In this document: one piece after another, positions 36,928 to 51,400 of the stretch
Layout: each line of letters begins with the position of its first letter
How positions within the stretch are numbered: position 1 is the first letter of the stretch
Notes under the pieces: generated by a model
Seen by the model: only the letters and a program-made list of their open reading frames with translations
Told to the model about the DNA's origin: nothing
Database searches by the model: none
NCBI GenBank assembly: GCA_004026145.2
Contig: CP034990.1
Coordinates: 19,546,176 to 19,610,175, forward strand
Origin: Takifugu bimaculatus
Lineage: Eukaryota; Chordata; Actinopteri; Tetraodontiformes; Tetraodontidae
Length of the DNA stretch: 64,000 nt
Direction: 5' to 3'
Made by a program: the position numbers and the translations under genes

Positions 36928-38762
36928 ATGGCGCCCGTCAGCAGGAACCTTAATCAGCGCTGGTTTCTGGCCGCGTTTCTTCCCATCTCAGGTGAGTTTT
37001 GCAGCTTCATCAGCATCAACATCTGATTTAAAACTCTGTTCGGAACTTCTGGATCACGAATGTACTGACGATTGAACCCTTTTGAGAACACTGTTAAGTA
37101 ACACCGATCCTCGAAACTGGGCTTAAAGAAATGGTGATAAAATGCGTTTAAATGTAAAAGAGTTGCGTGATTGAACAGAACTAAAGTTCCCTTTTGGTCA
37201 TTTAACTGTTTATCTTCAAAATCAGGTTAATATTTTTCAGCTGTCACGTGTATTAAGTTCAACCACTGCTGGTTATTTGTTAAAAACTTTATTTAAATTG
37301 TCTGTAGTCTTTGATATTTGGGATATTTCAGCCGTTTGAGATAATAACGTGTCTGCAGCTACAGAAGGAAGTCAGACTAATCTCTGCTAATTTACTAAAT
37401 TAGATTTGTTGATCCTCAAACATCACAGCTCCTGCTGGCAGCTCAATCGTGCGTTTCTGTTAAAATGAGAGGGACTAATGGGATTAAATGTTTCCCCTTC
37501 ACTTGGTGGCTTTATGAGCCATCAGTAATTAAAGTGAAGCAGGATGAAAGCGGAACTATTTTATTATAACACTTGTGTTATTTCTCTTTAGTGTGAGAAC
37601 CCTTAAACAGCTGTGTGTCCCTCATCTTTCTTCTCTCCTTTTTACAGGTGTTTTATGCTTTAGTGAGTTATTTTTCATCAAGGAGCCCCGTGATGTCATC
37701 GTCGTGCGGAGAGAGGCCATTATTCTGGACTGTCACGCCAAGGGAGAGTCGCCCATCGATGTCAGATGGCTCAAGAACGGAGCGAAAGTGACAGGGAGCG
37801 ACCGCGTCTACCTGCTCTCCAATGGCTCCCTTTATATTTCCGAGGTCGAGAGCAGAAGAGGAGACAAATCAGACGAAGGGCTCTATCCAGTGCCTCGCTC
37901 AGAACAAATACGGCGCAATCCTGAGCCAGAAAGCCCGGCTCACAATCGCAAGTAAGCAACTTATTTATTTCAGAGGTTCCAAAGATTTTGGCTCCTCACG
38001 CTCATTTGTCTCGGCTGCTTGGGGGCTTTAGGGGCCCCAGAACAGAGTTGGGGGGAGGGGGGGGGGCATTGGTGTGCTTAGGAAGGAGAAGCACAGGTCA
38101 GGAGATGTCCAGGACAACGTAAAGAACAGATGACCCCCTTTTCACATGGGGGCCTTTCATGTTTTTGCACGGTCGCTTTGTTCTTTTAAAATGCTTTTTC
38201 CTCCAGCGCTGCGTCGCTCGGCCCCACAGTCGAACAGGAGAAGCTCAAGGCTGAGTCGGTGTTTTGGGACGTCTCCATCTAACAGGAGGGTTGCGTGGTT
38301 GTTTGTTCCACTCTCACCCCGCTGACGTTCCCAGTTCCATTCCCAGTTCCATTCCCAGTTCCGTTCCCAGTTCCATTCCCAGTTCCATTCCCAGTTCCAT
38401 TCCCAGTTCCATTCCCAGTTCCATTCCCAGTTACGTTCCTAGTTACGTTCTTATTTGTGCCGCAACATTCTTTTTATGATGTTCCACTGAAGATCCAAGC
38501 AGCTCCGCACTCTTCACTGATCAACATCTTGTGCTTTTAACGAGCGTGTAGATTGATTAAGTAGATGATCGGCTTTATAGTTTAAAGTTAAGAGGTGGTA
38601 AAAGCTGCCAGTAACCTTTAATAGTTTGGTTTTTTTTAATGGCGTTTAGACCTGCTGGAGGGTCAATCTGAAGCTCATAAAGTTAACACGTACCTGAGAA
38701 ATGCTCAGTTGAAGGACGCAGTGGTCGTGTTGTTAACTGGTTTGTGTGCTCGTGTGTGCTCG

Positions 38763-38831
<69 letters not shown>

Positions 38832-41800
38832 ACACAAATGTAAATTGTCCCCTTTTCAGGATGGTGGTCGTACCCCGAGTGTCTAAATGACCGTTCTTTA
38901 TTGCGGGTCTTACCGGGTCACAAGAGGGGCTGAGGCTTTGCTCACAATTGTTCTCTCAGTTACTCTGGTCAAAGGGTGCAGATCTTTTCAGCGACCATCC
39001 CCCCCCCTCCTATCTCAGTGTCTCTGGGTGTGAGTGCTTCTTCTACAACTGGGGGACAGTTTGTGGACCTGGTGGCCACTGCACGAGCTGCACATCCTGC
39101 TCCTGCTCTGTGCCTGCACCTCATGTCACTGGGTGGTTGTAGTCCGACCCACCTGTTGCAGGGTGAACTGGGCTCTTTCTGCCTTACAGGTGACCCGACA
39201 GTCATTCTGGGCTCTACGCGTCCACAGTTGTCTAAACTTTCAGTTTCAGCCTCCTGACGTCGCTTCCTTTCAACATAAAGGCCTGGAAACGACCGAAAGC
39301 GTCCCAGTTTTGGCCTGAGCGCCTCACCTGCAGCAGCCCTCCGTCCTGGCTTCAGTTACGGGCTCTGATTCCACGCAGCACATCGTGTTACTGCGCCATC
39401 GCTGACTCTACGATATCCTGTAGTGGTTCATATAGACTCGTGTTTAAAGTGAAAGGATGAGCATTGAAAGAAGTTTGAAAAGCTGCTGGTGTTCCTATTC
39501 CAGTGTTTACAATAGCGGTGCGCCGCTGGGCGGCTGGGTCAGCACCAGAGGAATATCTCACGTTGCTAAGGGATCTGGCTGACGTGCACTGACTGGGCAC
39601 AATTACAAGCCCCAATAAGATGGAGGCAAATCTTTCAGTGTGAGTTGTAGTGGGAAAGAATTAGATGGCCTTAAGTGTGACAACCCAACGCCTGGAATCT
39701 TGTTTTTCTCCTCTGCTGGACATGAAAGGTTACCATGGTTCCCCTGAACGGCAGGCCCAGAGGTCAAAGGTTGCCCTGTATTGTTCACTAGGTGGAGCGC
39801 AGTGAGAGGGACTTAAATCTTTCATGTGGTAGTTTCTCTGCTTGTTGTTTCACTATTTACCGCATTAACGACTCTGCTCGGTGGATTTCAGGAAAAAAAG
39901 ATTCACTTCCACAACTTTGTGTCATAGAAAAAGATTAAATATGCCCAAAGTGACTGCGTGTGTATGTGCACGTGCTGGTGGGTGGGTGGGGGTAGTTGAA
40001 TGATTGGAAAACTTGTGTGTTATAGATAAGGGATGGGAGGAGGGGAGGAATGCTGCTTTCAGCGCCGCCTGGTCAGTGCTGGAGGTCACGTTGCTCAGGG
40101 GAATAGCGCTTTGTTGCGCCGGCCTGATGGTCACTGCTCTGTCCTGCAGCCTCACACGGTCCCCACATCTGCCAACCCTGATTGATCACGGAGACTTTTT
40201 CAACCCCACGTTCTCCTCCTTAATGATTATCAGTCCTGCTTCCCTAGAACTTTTTATCAGTGTTCCAGGGGGGTCCCCTAGCATGGTAGATGTTGGGTGG
40301 TCACTCTTGAGCCAGAACACCTACTCATGCTCAATAACACGTCCTGGCGGTACCAGGATGGCGGCGCTGGAGGATAACTTGAAGACTCTGCTCCGCTTTG
40401 TCCAGGCTGAGAAAATGACCAGAGACTGATTCCTGGTATTTGCCTGGGGAACCTTTGTTTGGTCCTCCTGACCTGTCCGCTGACCTTCGCTTTGTTGAGC
40501 TCAGCTCGTCCATCTGCTGTGAGATCAGTCAAAGCAGCTTTAGTTCAAACTGCGGCTGAAAGTTCCTCGGTCAAATATGGCGGCTGCAGCGTGCAGAGCA
40601 GCTCCTGCTCCTGCAGGAATCCCAACACCCACCAGGGTTCCTTTTAAGGGCTTCAGTTGTTGGTGGAACGAACCTGTTTTTGTTTGTTTGTTTGTCCTTA
40701 TTTCATCGGCACAGGCGAGCAAATGGTCACGCTTCCAGATCACAGCGCGGCCTATCCCGGACGAGCCCCAGGAGTTATAGATTTCCCCCTTGTCTTAGTT
40801 GTTAATCAATAATCGATCATTATTCTGCTGTTTTTGACTCATTTAAACGGATGTGAGGAAGAGTGTGAAGAAGAAGCTCAGCTCCTCTTTTCTGCCCTGC
40901 AGCTCTGTCACTGCAGCCCATTAATGGCATTCTTGTACGAGCATGCGCTAACGTTTATGGGCGGGGGGGGGGGCCTCTACCTCCGCAGACCGCCACAAGG
41001 AGCTACAAGAGCCCGGGGCCAGTTTGAACGAGGCGGGAATGATCCGACTGCAGCGACAGTTTGAGTCTGGTCGCAGGCGTTCAGTCGAGCTTTCGTCCTT
41101 TTTCATCCATGTTTTTGTCTGATTTCACACCAAAACACCTAAAAACTCAATAAACCAGCCCAAATGAGCAACTTTATGCATGTGTTTAGCATCTTATCAG
41201 TGCCTGTTATTACTGAGGCCTGAGTAAAACCTCTAAACATCTTTAAAACATCTTTTTTTGTCCTTGTGACGTGTGTGGACAACGACCAAAGAGCACCAAA
41301 GGTGTTTAAATATCATTCAAGAATATTGCAAACGGTCCAGTGGGGGGATTGATTTGACCGTCTGTGCACCATTCACACGTTTGTGATAATGAGTTCAGCC
41401 TTGTGTTGTTGTTGTTGTTGTTGTTGTTGTGGTGGTGCTGAGCTCATTGTTTGCTGTTCACTGTGAACAAGAGGGTCATTGATTTTTTTCAGAAACGAAT
41501 GATGGGCCCAAGGTTGAGTATCTTTAAAGCACAGAGAATCGTAGGTTGATCTTGACAGCGTCTAAATGTTTCAGCGCTTGAGAGGAATCGATGCCAGTGG
41601 GAACAAATCACTTCTCCGGCTGTTTGATTCACCATCAAAACCTGTTTTTGATTCCCAGCCGGTGGCTGAAAACAGCCCAGTTTCAGGGAAACCGTCCACG
41701 CAGGGTTTGCTTGCTGTTCCGGTCCTGCTCGTCACCTCCCTGCAGCACTCAGCAGCCCCCCCCCAGAGCCCCCGAATGAGACTGAAATGGACAAATAGCT

Positions 41801-42401
41801 ACAGGGATGAAGGAGAACTGAAAATGAACTGCAAACTGAAATAGCTGCCGTCCTGAATTGAATATGGAATGTTGATTTTAATATGTGCGATTCTCTTCCC
41901 CGCAGGTATCTCGTCATTTACAATCCAGCCGACGTCATTGGTGGTGACACAAGGCTCCGTCGCCAGGTTTTCGTGTAAAATCACGGCGCACCCTCCTCCC
42001 ATCATCACGTGGGAGTTCAATCGAGTCCCGTTGCCTCTTGGCACTGAAAGGTACTTTCACCAGAGCTTTATCATTTCTCAGATTCTCCCTGACAACAAAC
42101 ATGAATAAAGGGGGTAAAGCGTAATCTGTGGTCCATCTCCAAACCTTTTTTATGTTTTAACCTTTATTTAGGCAGTTAATTAACCCCTGAAAGAAACTGG
42201 TCAGGGATAGAAAGATTTTGTAAACAATAATTAAAAAGAAAATGTTTGAGTCTTTTTCAAAGTGACGTTTGATAAAATCAGATTTAAGTCCAAAGTTTCC
42301 TTCAGGAAATGGCAGAGCGTCTTTTTTGTGGGGGATTCATCAGATATTTAGAAATTATTTGTGAGGCAATGAATGAAACATCTCAACAGCTGAAGGCCGT
42401 G

Positions 42402-42445
<44 letters not shown>

Positions 42446-45400
42446 TGACAGAATGACAGTGCTGCCCAGCGGTGTTCTTCAGATCTATGGGGTGGAGAAG
42501 AGAGACGCTGGAAGTTACCGCTGCACCGCAACAAACATCGGCAGCCGGCGAAGGAGCTCAGAAGCCACCCTGAGAGTCACCCCAGGTGTGTCACGCAGCT
42601 CCTGTGTGGAACATGTTTTACACAGTAACGTCTAGGGAACCCGTTCCAAAAGTCCATTTTGTTCCCTCCCTGCAGCCCCCAGCCCCCAGCTCCCCCAGAG
42701 GCCACACATCATTGCTGGGCCACAGAACATTTCAGTGTCACTGCACCAAAACGCCATCCTGGAGTGCATGGCCACAGGCAATCCCAGACCCATTATCTCC
42801 TGGAGCCGCGCAGACAGCAGGTCTATTGATGTTTACAACACTAAAGTGTTGGGAAATGGCAACCTGATCATCACAGACATCAAGCCGCAGCATGGAGGCG
42901 TGTACGTGTGCAGAGCCACCACTCCTGGAACACGGAACTATACCGTAGCCTCAGCTAACGTCACCGTGTTGGGTAAGATAGGTTTTTACTTTTCTCCCAG
43001 ATGTATTAGACGCACTATATCCCTCACTGCTGCCTCCTGTATAGCGCCTCCTTCTTTGGTCGAGTGGCCCGAGAGCCTGACCCGTCCGCGTGCCGGCACC
43101 GCTCGCTTTGTGTGCCAAGCTGAAGGTGTTCCGGCGCCTCAAATGACCTGGCTCAAGAACGGCGAGAAAGTTCAGTCAAATGGTCGCATCAAGATGTACA
43201 ACAGGTAGCTGCGACGTGGAGGATTAGTCCCAGGTGCATGTGGTGAACAGAAGAAATGCTTGATTTATCTTGATCACCCGTTTGTCCGGGTTCCACAGCA
43301 AACTGGTCATCAACCAGATCATCGCTGAGGACGATGCCATCTATCAGTGCCAGGCCGAGAACCACCTGGGCTCAGTCCTCTCCATGGCCAGACTCATCGT
43401 GGTCATGTCGGAGGACCGGCCAAGCGCGCCCAGGAGCATCCAAGCGGACACCGTGTCCAGCTCTGCCATCCTGCTGGCCTGGGAGAGGCCTCTGTACAAC
43501 TCGGATAAGGTTATTGCTTATTCGGTGCACTACATGAAAGCTGAAGGTGAGTTCAGCAATGACAAGAACCGGAACGTAACCCTCCTGTTTTTGATCGTAA
43601 AAAGAGAAGCTCAAGCATATTTTGATTATGTTCTCTAGGAGATCGTGAAAGGCAGAACAGCAACTAAGCAACTTTATTGCTGTCAGATTAGGGAATATTA
43701 GGATGACAAGGCTCCAGATTTGAGTGTGTATATATGTGACTTTATGAAGTAGAAGCGTGAAATAACAGATGAGGCGTTAGCGTGTGGGAATTAACTGGTT
43801 CTTCCAGGCTGATGGTTGAAGCAAAGACAAATAAATAGAAAGTTCCTCAGTGAAAGAAGAAGCAGCCTCTTGTTGAGAGAGGGCTCTGTTCGCTGAAGAA
43901 GCTGGCCCCGTGGCATTTCAAGGCTCCTTCCTTTTGGTTCTCAAGATGCTGGATGCAGGAGGAACTATTCATAAAGCAAACAAGGGTCGTAATGTGGCAG
44001 CAGAAAAGCCTTTCAGCTTCCCTGGGAACTCTTTTTGTGGCGATGAAGAGTCACAGTCAAACAATGCAACATTCAGTAAAAAAAAGCCCAACAGCTTATT
44101 CATTCAATTACAGCACTTAATTACATTTGCCATTGACTTAAAATACACAGAATCCAAATAAAGAGAAAGGAAACACCTGCTGGATTTCAGGATGACGAGG
44201 TAAAAATAAAATCACCAAATTCCCTGTAATCCTCTTTCAGTTTTTAATTCCAAACGTCTTGCGGGTATTTCCTGCCCTCAGAGAAGGGCCCTTCGCTGAC
44301 ATTGACAGAGTATCGGACAGTACATTCTGCACCTGACACTGCAGAAGGACTCTGTAAATGGAGGCCCTGGTGAAAAGAGAAATTAATTAGTCCTGTGCTG
44401 GAGTGGGAGGATGTGAATTAGACAGGAAGGAGACTTTGTTACACTTTTCACAGTGACTTATTGAGGCTGCACAGAAGGCTTTGTGTTCACTCCTGAAGTA
44501 GCTTATTTACAAGGTCAGAAATCACCAGGCCACAGTTGGAGCCCTAATAGCAGCCAATCAAATGACTGTGACGGCGTACTGTGAGGCCTGGCTACATGAT
44601 GAATGCTTCTGGGTTTCCAGGATTAAACAATGAGGAATATCAGGTTGTCATTGGAAACGACACAACCCGATACATTATTGACGATCTGGAGCCAGCTCGC
44701 AACTACACCTTCTACATCGTAGCCTACATGCCGATGGGAGCGAGCCGCATGTCGGACCACGTGTTCCAGTGCACGCTGGAAGATGGTGAGTCCTGAACTG
44801 TTCTCCACGTGCACTGCACAAGAATCTCTAGTTGTGTCGAGATGCGTGACTAGTTATGGTTAAAAGTGATTAGATCATTACTTTGTTGACAATGTAAATT
44901 CCATTTATACGCTGAAAAACCTTTACAAACGTGCAGAAATGTTCTATTTTGCCACATAAACGATCCCGTACATCTGCAACGACGTCCTTGTAGGTTGAGT
45001 GTTGAGTGTTCTTGCCCCGTAGTTCCCCTCCGGGCCCCAGAACTCAGCCTGACCAGCCACAGTCCGACAGACATCCAGGTGTCCTGGCAGCCGCTCCCAG
45101 AGAAGCTGAGTCGGGGGCGCGTCTCTGCCTACAGCCTGTCCTATCGCAGCGGTGATGACAGCACGGTCTCCCAGCTCGAGCTGTCTGGAGAGAAAACGCG
45201 GCATCTCCTGGAAAACCTGCAGCCTGACACCATCTACCTGCTCCGCATTGCCGCCGCCACCGGCGTGGGGTGGGGGGAGCAGTCTGCCTGGACGTCTCAC
45301 CGCACTCCGAAGGCATCCAGCGCCCGAGGTAGAACATCCAGAGGAAGTGATTTCAGATGTGTGACGAATCAAAATATAGCAGCAGATTAAGAACAAGTGG

Positions 45401-48400
45401 CAGTTAATGAGAAAATGGATGAACTCTTCTTTTAAAGAAAAAGAGTAAAGTAAAGGTTGTTCTGATAATCTTGTTAAGGCCTTGCATTGAGTACCGTGTG
45501 ACCTTTGCCCTGCACTGTCAGTAACACTGGAAGGCCTTCAGTCATGGGTCATAAAGGGAGCCACTCAGGCCTCTGGCTGGGAAAGAGTATACGGCTACTT
45601 AGACCCACATCTGAAGCGTTGAGGTGGGGGAGGGACCATGACCACCGCTCTCCATTTGTCTACCTTCTGACCTCAGATAACAGTTTTCAGTTGGAAAACT
45701 TTATTCCCCCATTCCGAAAATCAAAGTGAGCGAGCGTGGTCGTCTGGTCTGTAACCAGCAGGCCACGTGAACGCTGGCAGCTCGAGGGAAGCACCAACTC
45801 AACCGGCTCTTGTTTTCATCTCATGCCTTCGCATCAGACGTCAGTTCATCAGATGTTTCCTGCCCCTGTAGTGCCGCTGGCGCCCGACCTGCATCTGGAG
45901 CCTTTAAACTGCACCACTATTTCCGTGCGTTGGCAGCTGGCACCCAGGAACTCGGTGGGCGTGCAAGGCTACAAGCTCTTCTACCGGGAGGAGAGCCAGT
46001 CAGAGAGCGCCCCGCTGCTGCTGCGTGCCTCAGAATTTAAACGCACCATCGGGGGTCTCGGTGAGTCGCGTTTCACTATTGTTTGAACTGCTGAGTGTAT
46101 TTTTAAAGGTGTTTAATATCCAAATAAGCGCGGCATCCATTAGCATAGCTAAATGATGCTGAAGCTGAAGCTGGTGGGTAACGTGCACGCTAAATGTGCT
46201 GCACTCCAGAATCACTCCACTTTATTGGAGTCATAAAGTGTCGATAAACTTGGCTGAACCACCTGAATAAGCGATGATGTTGTTTGATATCCGTCAGAGC
46301 AGCTTCAATAGCTGCGGCACCACAGCCCGTCCCACTTTGATGACCTCACAGGACTTTGCTGTCCGTCCTCGAGCAGCTGCTGGGTGGCGGTGGAGGCGTC
46401 TCACAGCTCCTCTGGCCTGTAGTTTGGATCTATTCTGCTTTTTTTGTTTGAGAGGGGAAAGGGCTCAGGCCCATGGACTGGACAACCGACCATCTGTGGC
46501 CATCGGGGGTCAACCAGGTGGTCAGCAGCTGACTTGTAAATCATGAAGCTTCAGTGGAATCAGAAAGAAGCAACGATAAAGCGGCGCTCTAAGTTACTCC
46601 AGGTGTTACCTCTAATTGTGTTGTGAGTGTAAACCAGTCAGGTGTTTAACTCAGATTTAGACTTTACCTCTAATTTGGTTCAGGTTAGATTCTCCCAAAG
46701 TGCAATTCCCAACATGCAGCCGCCACTTCTGATAAACATCGAGCCCATCGACAGAACGAACAGAGTGAAAAGTGGAGTTTAGTGTGGATAAAAGGAATGA
46801 GTTTGTCTCTCTTTGATAAAGGAGCCGCTCCGCAGAGAGGGAAGCTGTTAGGCAACGGCAGATTTATGATGTGTTTTATGACTGAGTTGTGTTGCTTGAG
46901 GAGCTTTGACATCAAAGGCCCTCATTGTTTTTGGCTTCGGGAGCCACAAAGATGGTTTATTAGCTCTGACAAAAAGGAAACGCAACCTCTCACCAACCAA
47001 GCAGTGGGCCAAACAATGAGCGGGGTCTTTTCAGCTCACCGTCTTCCAGTTGTGGGGTTTCCTTCTCATGAATCAGCTGCTGAATTTGCACAAGGATAGA
47101 GGCGTAAAAGGGCCGCACCTCAGCGCCTCTGCAGCTACGGCTCCACCAGAAAGAAAACGCCCGTTTGCATAAATGTGTCGTGGCCACGTCAGCCCAGTTG
47201 ATGCCCAACCGATTTTCTTATATTTCATCATAGCGACATGATGAAATGCTCCAAATGTTTGGGTATTGATGTTCTGAGGGCACCCACGTTGCACGATATA
47301 TGACATTACCCACAATCCTCTAATGTTGCACACACCAGCCGCTCTTCTCCGGTGCCAATAACATTGATTACTTGTGTTGGAGGCTAATGTTGCTGATTCA
47401 GCTCCTGCGTATTTTCTGAGGGACCTTTAACGTGCCAAATGTTGAGTGATCCCTCAGAGCGGAAGCAGGCCGAGAGACGAGAACGTGTTTGAGAGGCTGT
47501 AGCTGATGTGACGTGACCTTTCCTGGCGTGTGTTTTTGTGCTGGGCCCAGCAGAGCAACACGCAGTCATATTCAAAGCGTGTTGGACCTGTTGGCACCAG
47601 GCAGCCGTTATGAGTCTGGGCTTATCTCTCTGCTGCAGGTCACTGTCCTACATAAGCTTAATATGTTTTCCATCCCTCGCTGTTTTGGGGCTTAACATGT
47701 GTGTGACAGTAGTGTTGGTGGAGGAGGGGGGGGGGGGGAGAGATGATAGATGCCGGTGTGAGGGTTCATGCCAGAGTTGACATTTATGGCCCCTGTTCAG
47801 GCTCGGCTTGCTGCGGCCTGGGGGGGCCTTCCACAGGCCAGAACAAAACCTCAGGGGCCAACAGGATCTGCATTCAGGCTGTAAAATGGGGGTGATTGCA
47901 AATGGCTCGAATATGCCCTTTATTCCAAACAGAATAATTTACGGGAGTCGTGTGAGATTTGTCTCTGTGAGAAAATGTCGTCACCCAAAGCAAGAATGTC
48001 GCACTCTAAAAATCTGATCTGCTGTCGTGCAGACACATTTATACGCCGTCATGCTAGTTCTGTCCACAGGCTTTCAAATAGTGATGAAAACATGACTGAC
48101 AATGAGCTAATATTCAAAGGATCATCCTTCAGATGTGATGTTGAAATAAAAATATGAGCCCTTTTCTAACAAAGATGCTGTTTTGAGCAGCATTTTATTC
48201 AGGGTCTAGCTTGTTTTTCCACTCACTTCCCCCAGTTGACCCTCCCCCTCCAAAAAGAGCCCTATAACCCCCTTTTTTTCAGGATTTAGCTTGCCCAGAT
48301 TCCATGTCAAAGGTCGTGGCCCAGATGTCACAACTTCCCCCCTTGCAGAGCGACTCTCTCGCATAATTACGGCGGGCGGTGAAGAGGTGCTTTGGAAGTG

Positions 48401-51400
48401 GACACGAAGGCCACAACAACTGGACACAAACTCTGAAGAACTCGGATCTCCTCTGATCTTTCTACATTTGTCATCCATCAGAGCTCGACGGGGCAGCCAG
48501 CACTTTATCGCTGGACAAACTGAAATGCCTGTTAGATATGAGGGATAATTTAGGTTAATCTCAGTGCATATATAGATTTGGGGGATTTTGTACAGGTAGG
48601 ATCACTGTTATATCTTCAGTAGAAATTTGTGACTTTATTTGTCAGTATCATTGTATTCAAATGGGATCTGTATGATTTCAGGCCTTATGTTGACCTTTGG
48701 TCATGGCTTTTGTTGGGATTGGGGGTCTGTGACTACTGTGTACCATCAGCGGTGCCTTGCCCATGGGACTCTGTCAGTCGATTTAACCCCCAGACTTTGG
48801 ACATGAATAGGAGTGACCACTGACCAGCAGGCCTGAGGGAGGGGGGCTTTGAATGTGCGCTCAAAGGCTTCCTGGTGACAGGATGATGTATTGTGGCGGT
48901 GTCCTCTGGAAACTGACCAAAGCACAGCACATGTTGAAACTACCTCTAGATCCCAGCGTGTCATCAAAACTCAAACTCACACGCTGGTGCAGGACTCTTT
49001 CACACCCCTGCGTCCTGTGTCCGCCTCACTGGTGGAGTAGGTGACTAACTGACTACTGAGGACCAAAACAAACACGTCTTAACATATTTGGTTTCCTTGA
49101 TTTTACCTTAGACCCACGGAAGAAGTACCACATTAAGCTTTTAGCCTATAATGTCATCGGAGACGGCTACCAGGCCGACCAGACCATCAGCACTCCTGGA
49201 TGTGTCTGTGAGTCCATATTTAGATTTCGTCAGTCAACGCGAGCGCCAACAACGCTTGAAAAATAACGATTTCCTTTCTGTGCTACTCAGCTGTCAGAGA
49301 TCGACTCGTGCCTCCTCCTCCTCCTCCGCACAACGTGTACGCTAAAACTAACAGTTCCAGCGCCGTGTTTCTGTACTGGAGTCATCCGGCCTTCACTGCC
49401 AGCCACGCCATCAACTACACCGTCCGCTGCAACCCAGTAGGCCTCCAGAATGCTTCTCTGGTGCTCTACCTGCAGACGTAAGGATCTTCTGAAATTCAAA
49501 CACTCGCTTTAGATTCATAGTTACTTTTCTTTACATGTGTTGGAGGCTATTTTGAGCTCAGTAGAACGTTGGTTTTCCCCCAACACAGCTCACTACTACC
49601 ATCTACTGGACGACCCGCGTATGACCACGAGCTGCATCTATGGGCATAACCCCTCATATAAAATCCCTAAACGTCAACAACCCGAGTGGAAATGATTTAA
49701 ATGATAAAAAAAATACATATCTGGGCACTGGAATTCAAATGACCGCAGGATTTAACTGAACCGATCAATGACAGCTTCTTCTGTATCTTCTGAAGGCATG
49801 AAAAGAGCATCACGGTGGAAGGTTTGCAGCCCAACACCAAGTACGAATTTGCCATTCGCCTTCACCTCGACCAGCTCTCCAGCCCCTGGAGCCCTGTAGT
49901 CTATCAGAGCACTTTTCCTGACGGTAATTATTCTGCAACCCCTGAATATCACCCTCATATGCTTTTAAATACCTTAAAAATCTAAAGAATCTTATTTTCT
50001 GGAGTTGAAACAACAAATGTTTACGCATACACGCAGTTCCCAGTCGACCCCCCCTCTTCAGTCAAGGCCACTCTGATTGAAGAGGCTACGGCGTTGGTTT
50101 CATGGAAACCCCCAGAGGATCCCAACACCGCTGTGACACACTACACCGTCCTCTACGCCTCCAGACATGACTGGATAGCCGGGGAATGGCAGGTGCTGCA
50201 GAGAGAAGGTAAAGAGGTTCGACAGGTGTGCACGAACAAAGCCCCTGTGCTGCAGCCGCCACAGGCTATTGGAAATCACTGACGCACTTCAACATCCAAT
50301 CTGTGTTTGTCCATGTGCTGAGCCCTGATTGGTGCCTTTTATTTCTAAATCTAAAACAGATTGTTTCTGTCTGCTTGTACAGACTCAGCGATTCCTGCTA
50401 GACTGTTCAGTGATTTTCCATTTTAATTTAGCTTAGCTTTAGGCCTTTAAAAGACCCTTTTTTGTGTCCAGTATTCTGTGTGCTGGAACCTGATCAATGC
50501 TGCCTCTGTTAGTGTTAATAAATACAGTGTATTGGGACAGATTTATTGAATGTGGAGTAAATTGTTCCAGTTTCTGGAGTATGCTAAGTTGTTACAGTAG
50601 CACAACCTGCGTCCCTCAGTTCATGCTTAAGAAAACATTATTCACATATAAACCTCACAGTTCATATAATGACACCAACTCTATAATCACTCACCAACAG
50701 GAAGCATCACCATGGCTCTCCTGGAGAACCTGAAACCTGAGCAGGTTTATTTAGTCAAAGTTTCTGCCTCCAACAAAATGGGCGACGGGCCGTTCTCTCA
50801 TGTGGTGGAGCTGAAAGTACGTGCGGATCTCTCCTCGGGTCCCGATCCACGTGGCTCCATACGCTCCACAGGTCACTTGATAGCTTACATCTGTTGTCTA
50901 GAGCTGTAGAAATTCTACTTCATCTCATTTGATGTGGTCATCCTTCGCAGACGGCTTCTACCACTTGGACCAGAACTCCATGACGGGGATCACCATCGGC
51001 GTGTGCATCGCCCTCATCTGCATCATCATCTGTGGTTTTATTATCGTCTGCAGAGGCAAAAACAGGTACCGGGAGCGTCTGATCGTAGCGGCAGCAGTGC
51101 TCCCCCTGCTGTTACAGTTCGTGTGCTTGTCCTTGTTGTCCTTGTAATTTTGTGTCTTTTTTTTTTTACCTTCCAGGAAATTTTCAGCTGTCAAAAACCA
51201 GCAAGAAGGTTTGAGCACGTCTGGTCCTGCAGCAGGACTTCGTCCCTCAGAGAGACAAGCTGAGAGCACTGACGTGACCGTGTCCGTGATGAGTCCGAAC
51301 CACCTCGACACCAAGGTAACGACTGGTTTCCTCCGTAGGGGAAAAGACAACGACTTTGTCGTTTTTGGAACTATGTCAATAATTGACTCATTCAAATGTA

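Larger units (their letters stand above)
37952..41905 (+). other. prtg: PRTG intron 2
   Basis: A 4-kb intron holding a 12-bp minisatellite, a TG microsatellite and a TTG microsatellite. Open frames in it have no splice support. Confidence 0.5.

Noticed and set aside
38264..38540. Plus-strand frames rich in PSSIPSS or PFPVPFPVP
   Set aside because: Produced by the 12-bp intronic minisatellite, whose unit length is a multiple of three.
50038..50060. Suspected frameshift at the C run of PRTG exon 14
   Set aside because: Using the acceptor TTCCCAG/TCGACC instead of the upstream CACGCAG gives VDPPSSVKATLIEE in the correct phase, so no indel is needed.
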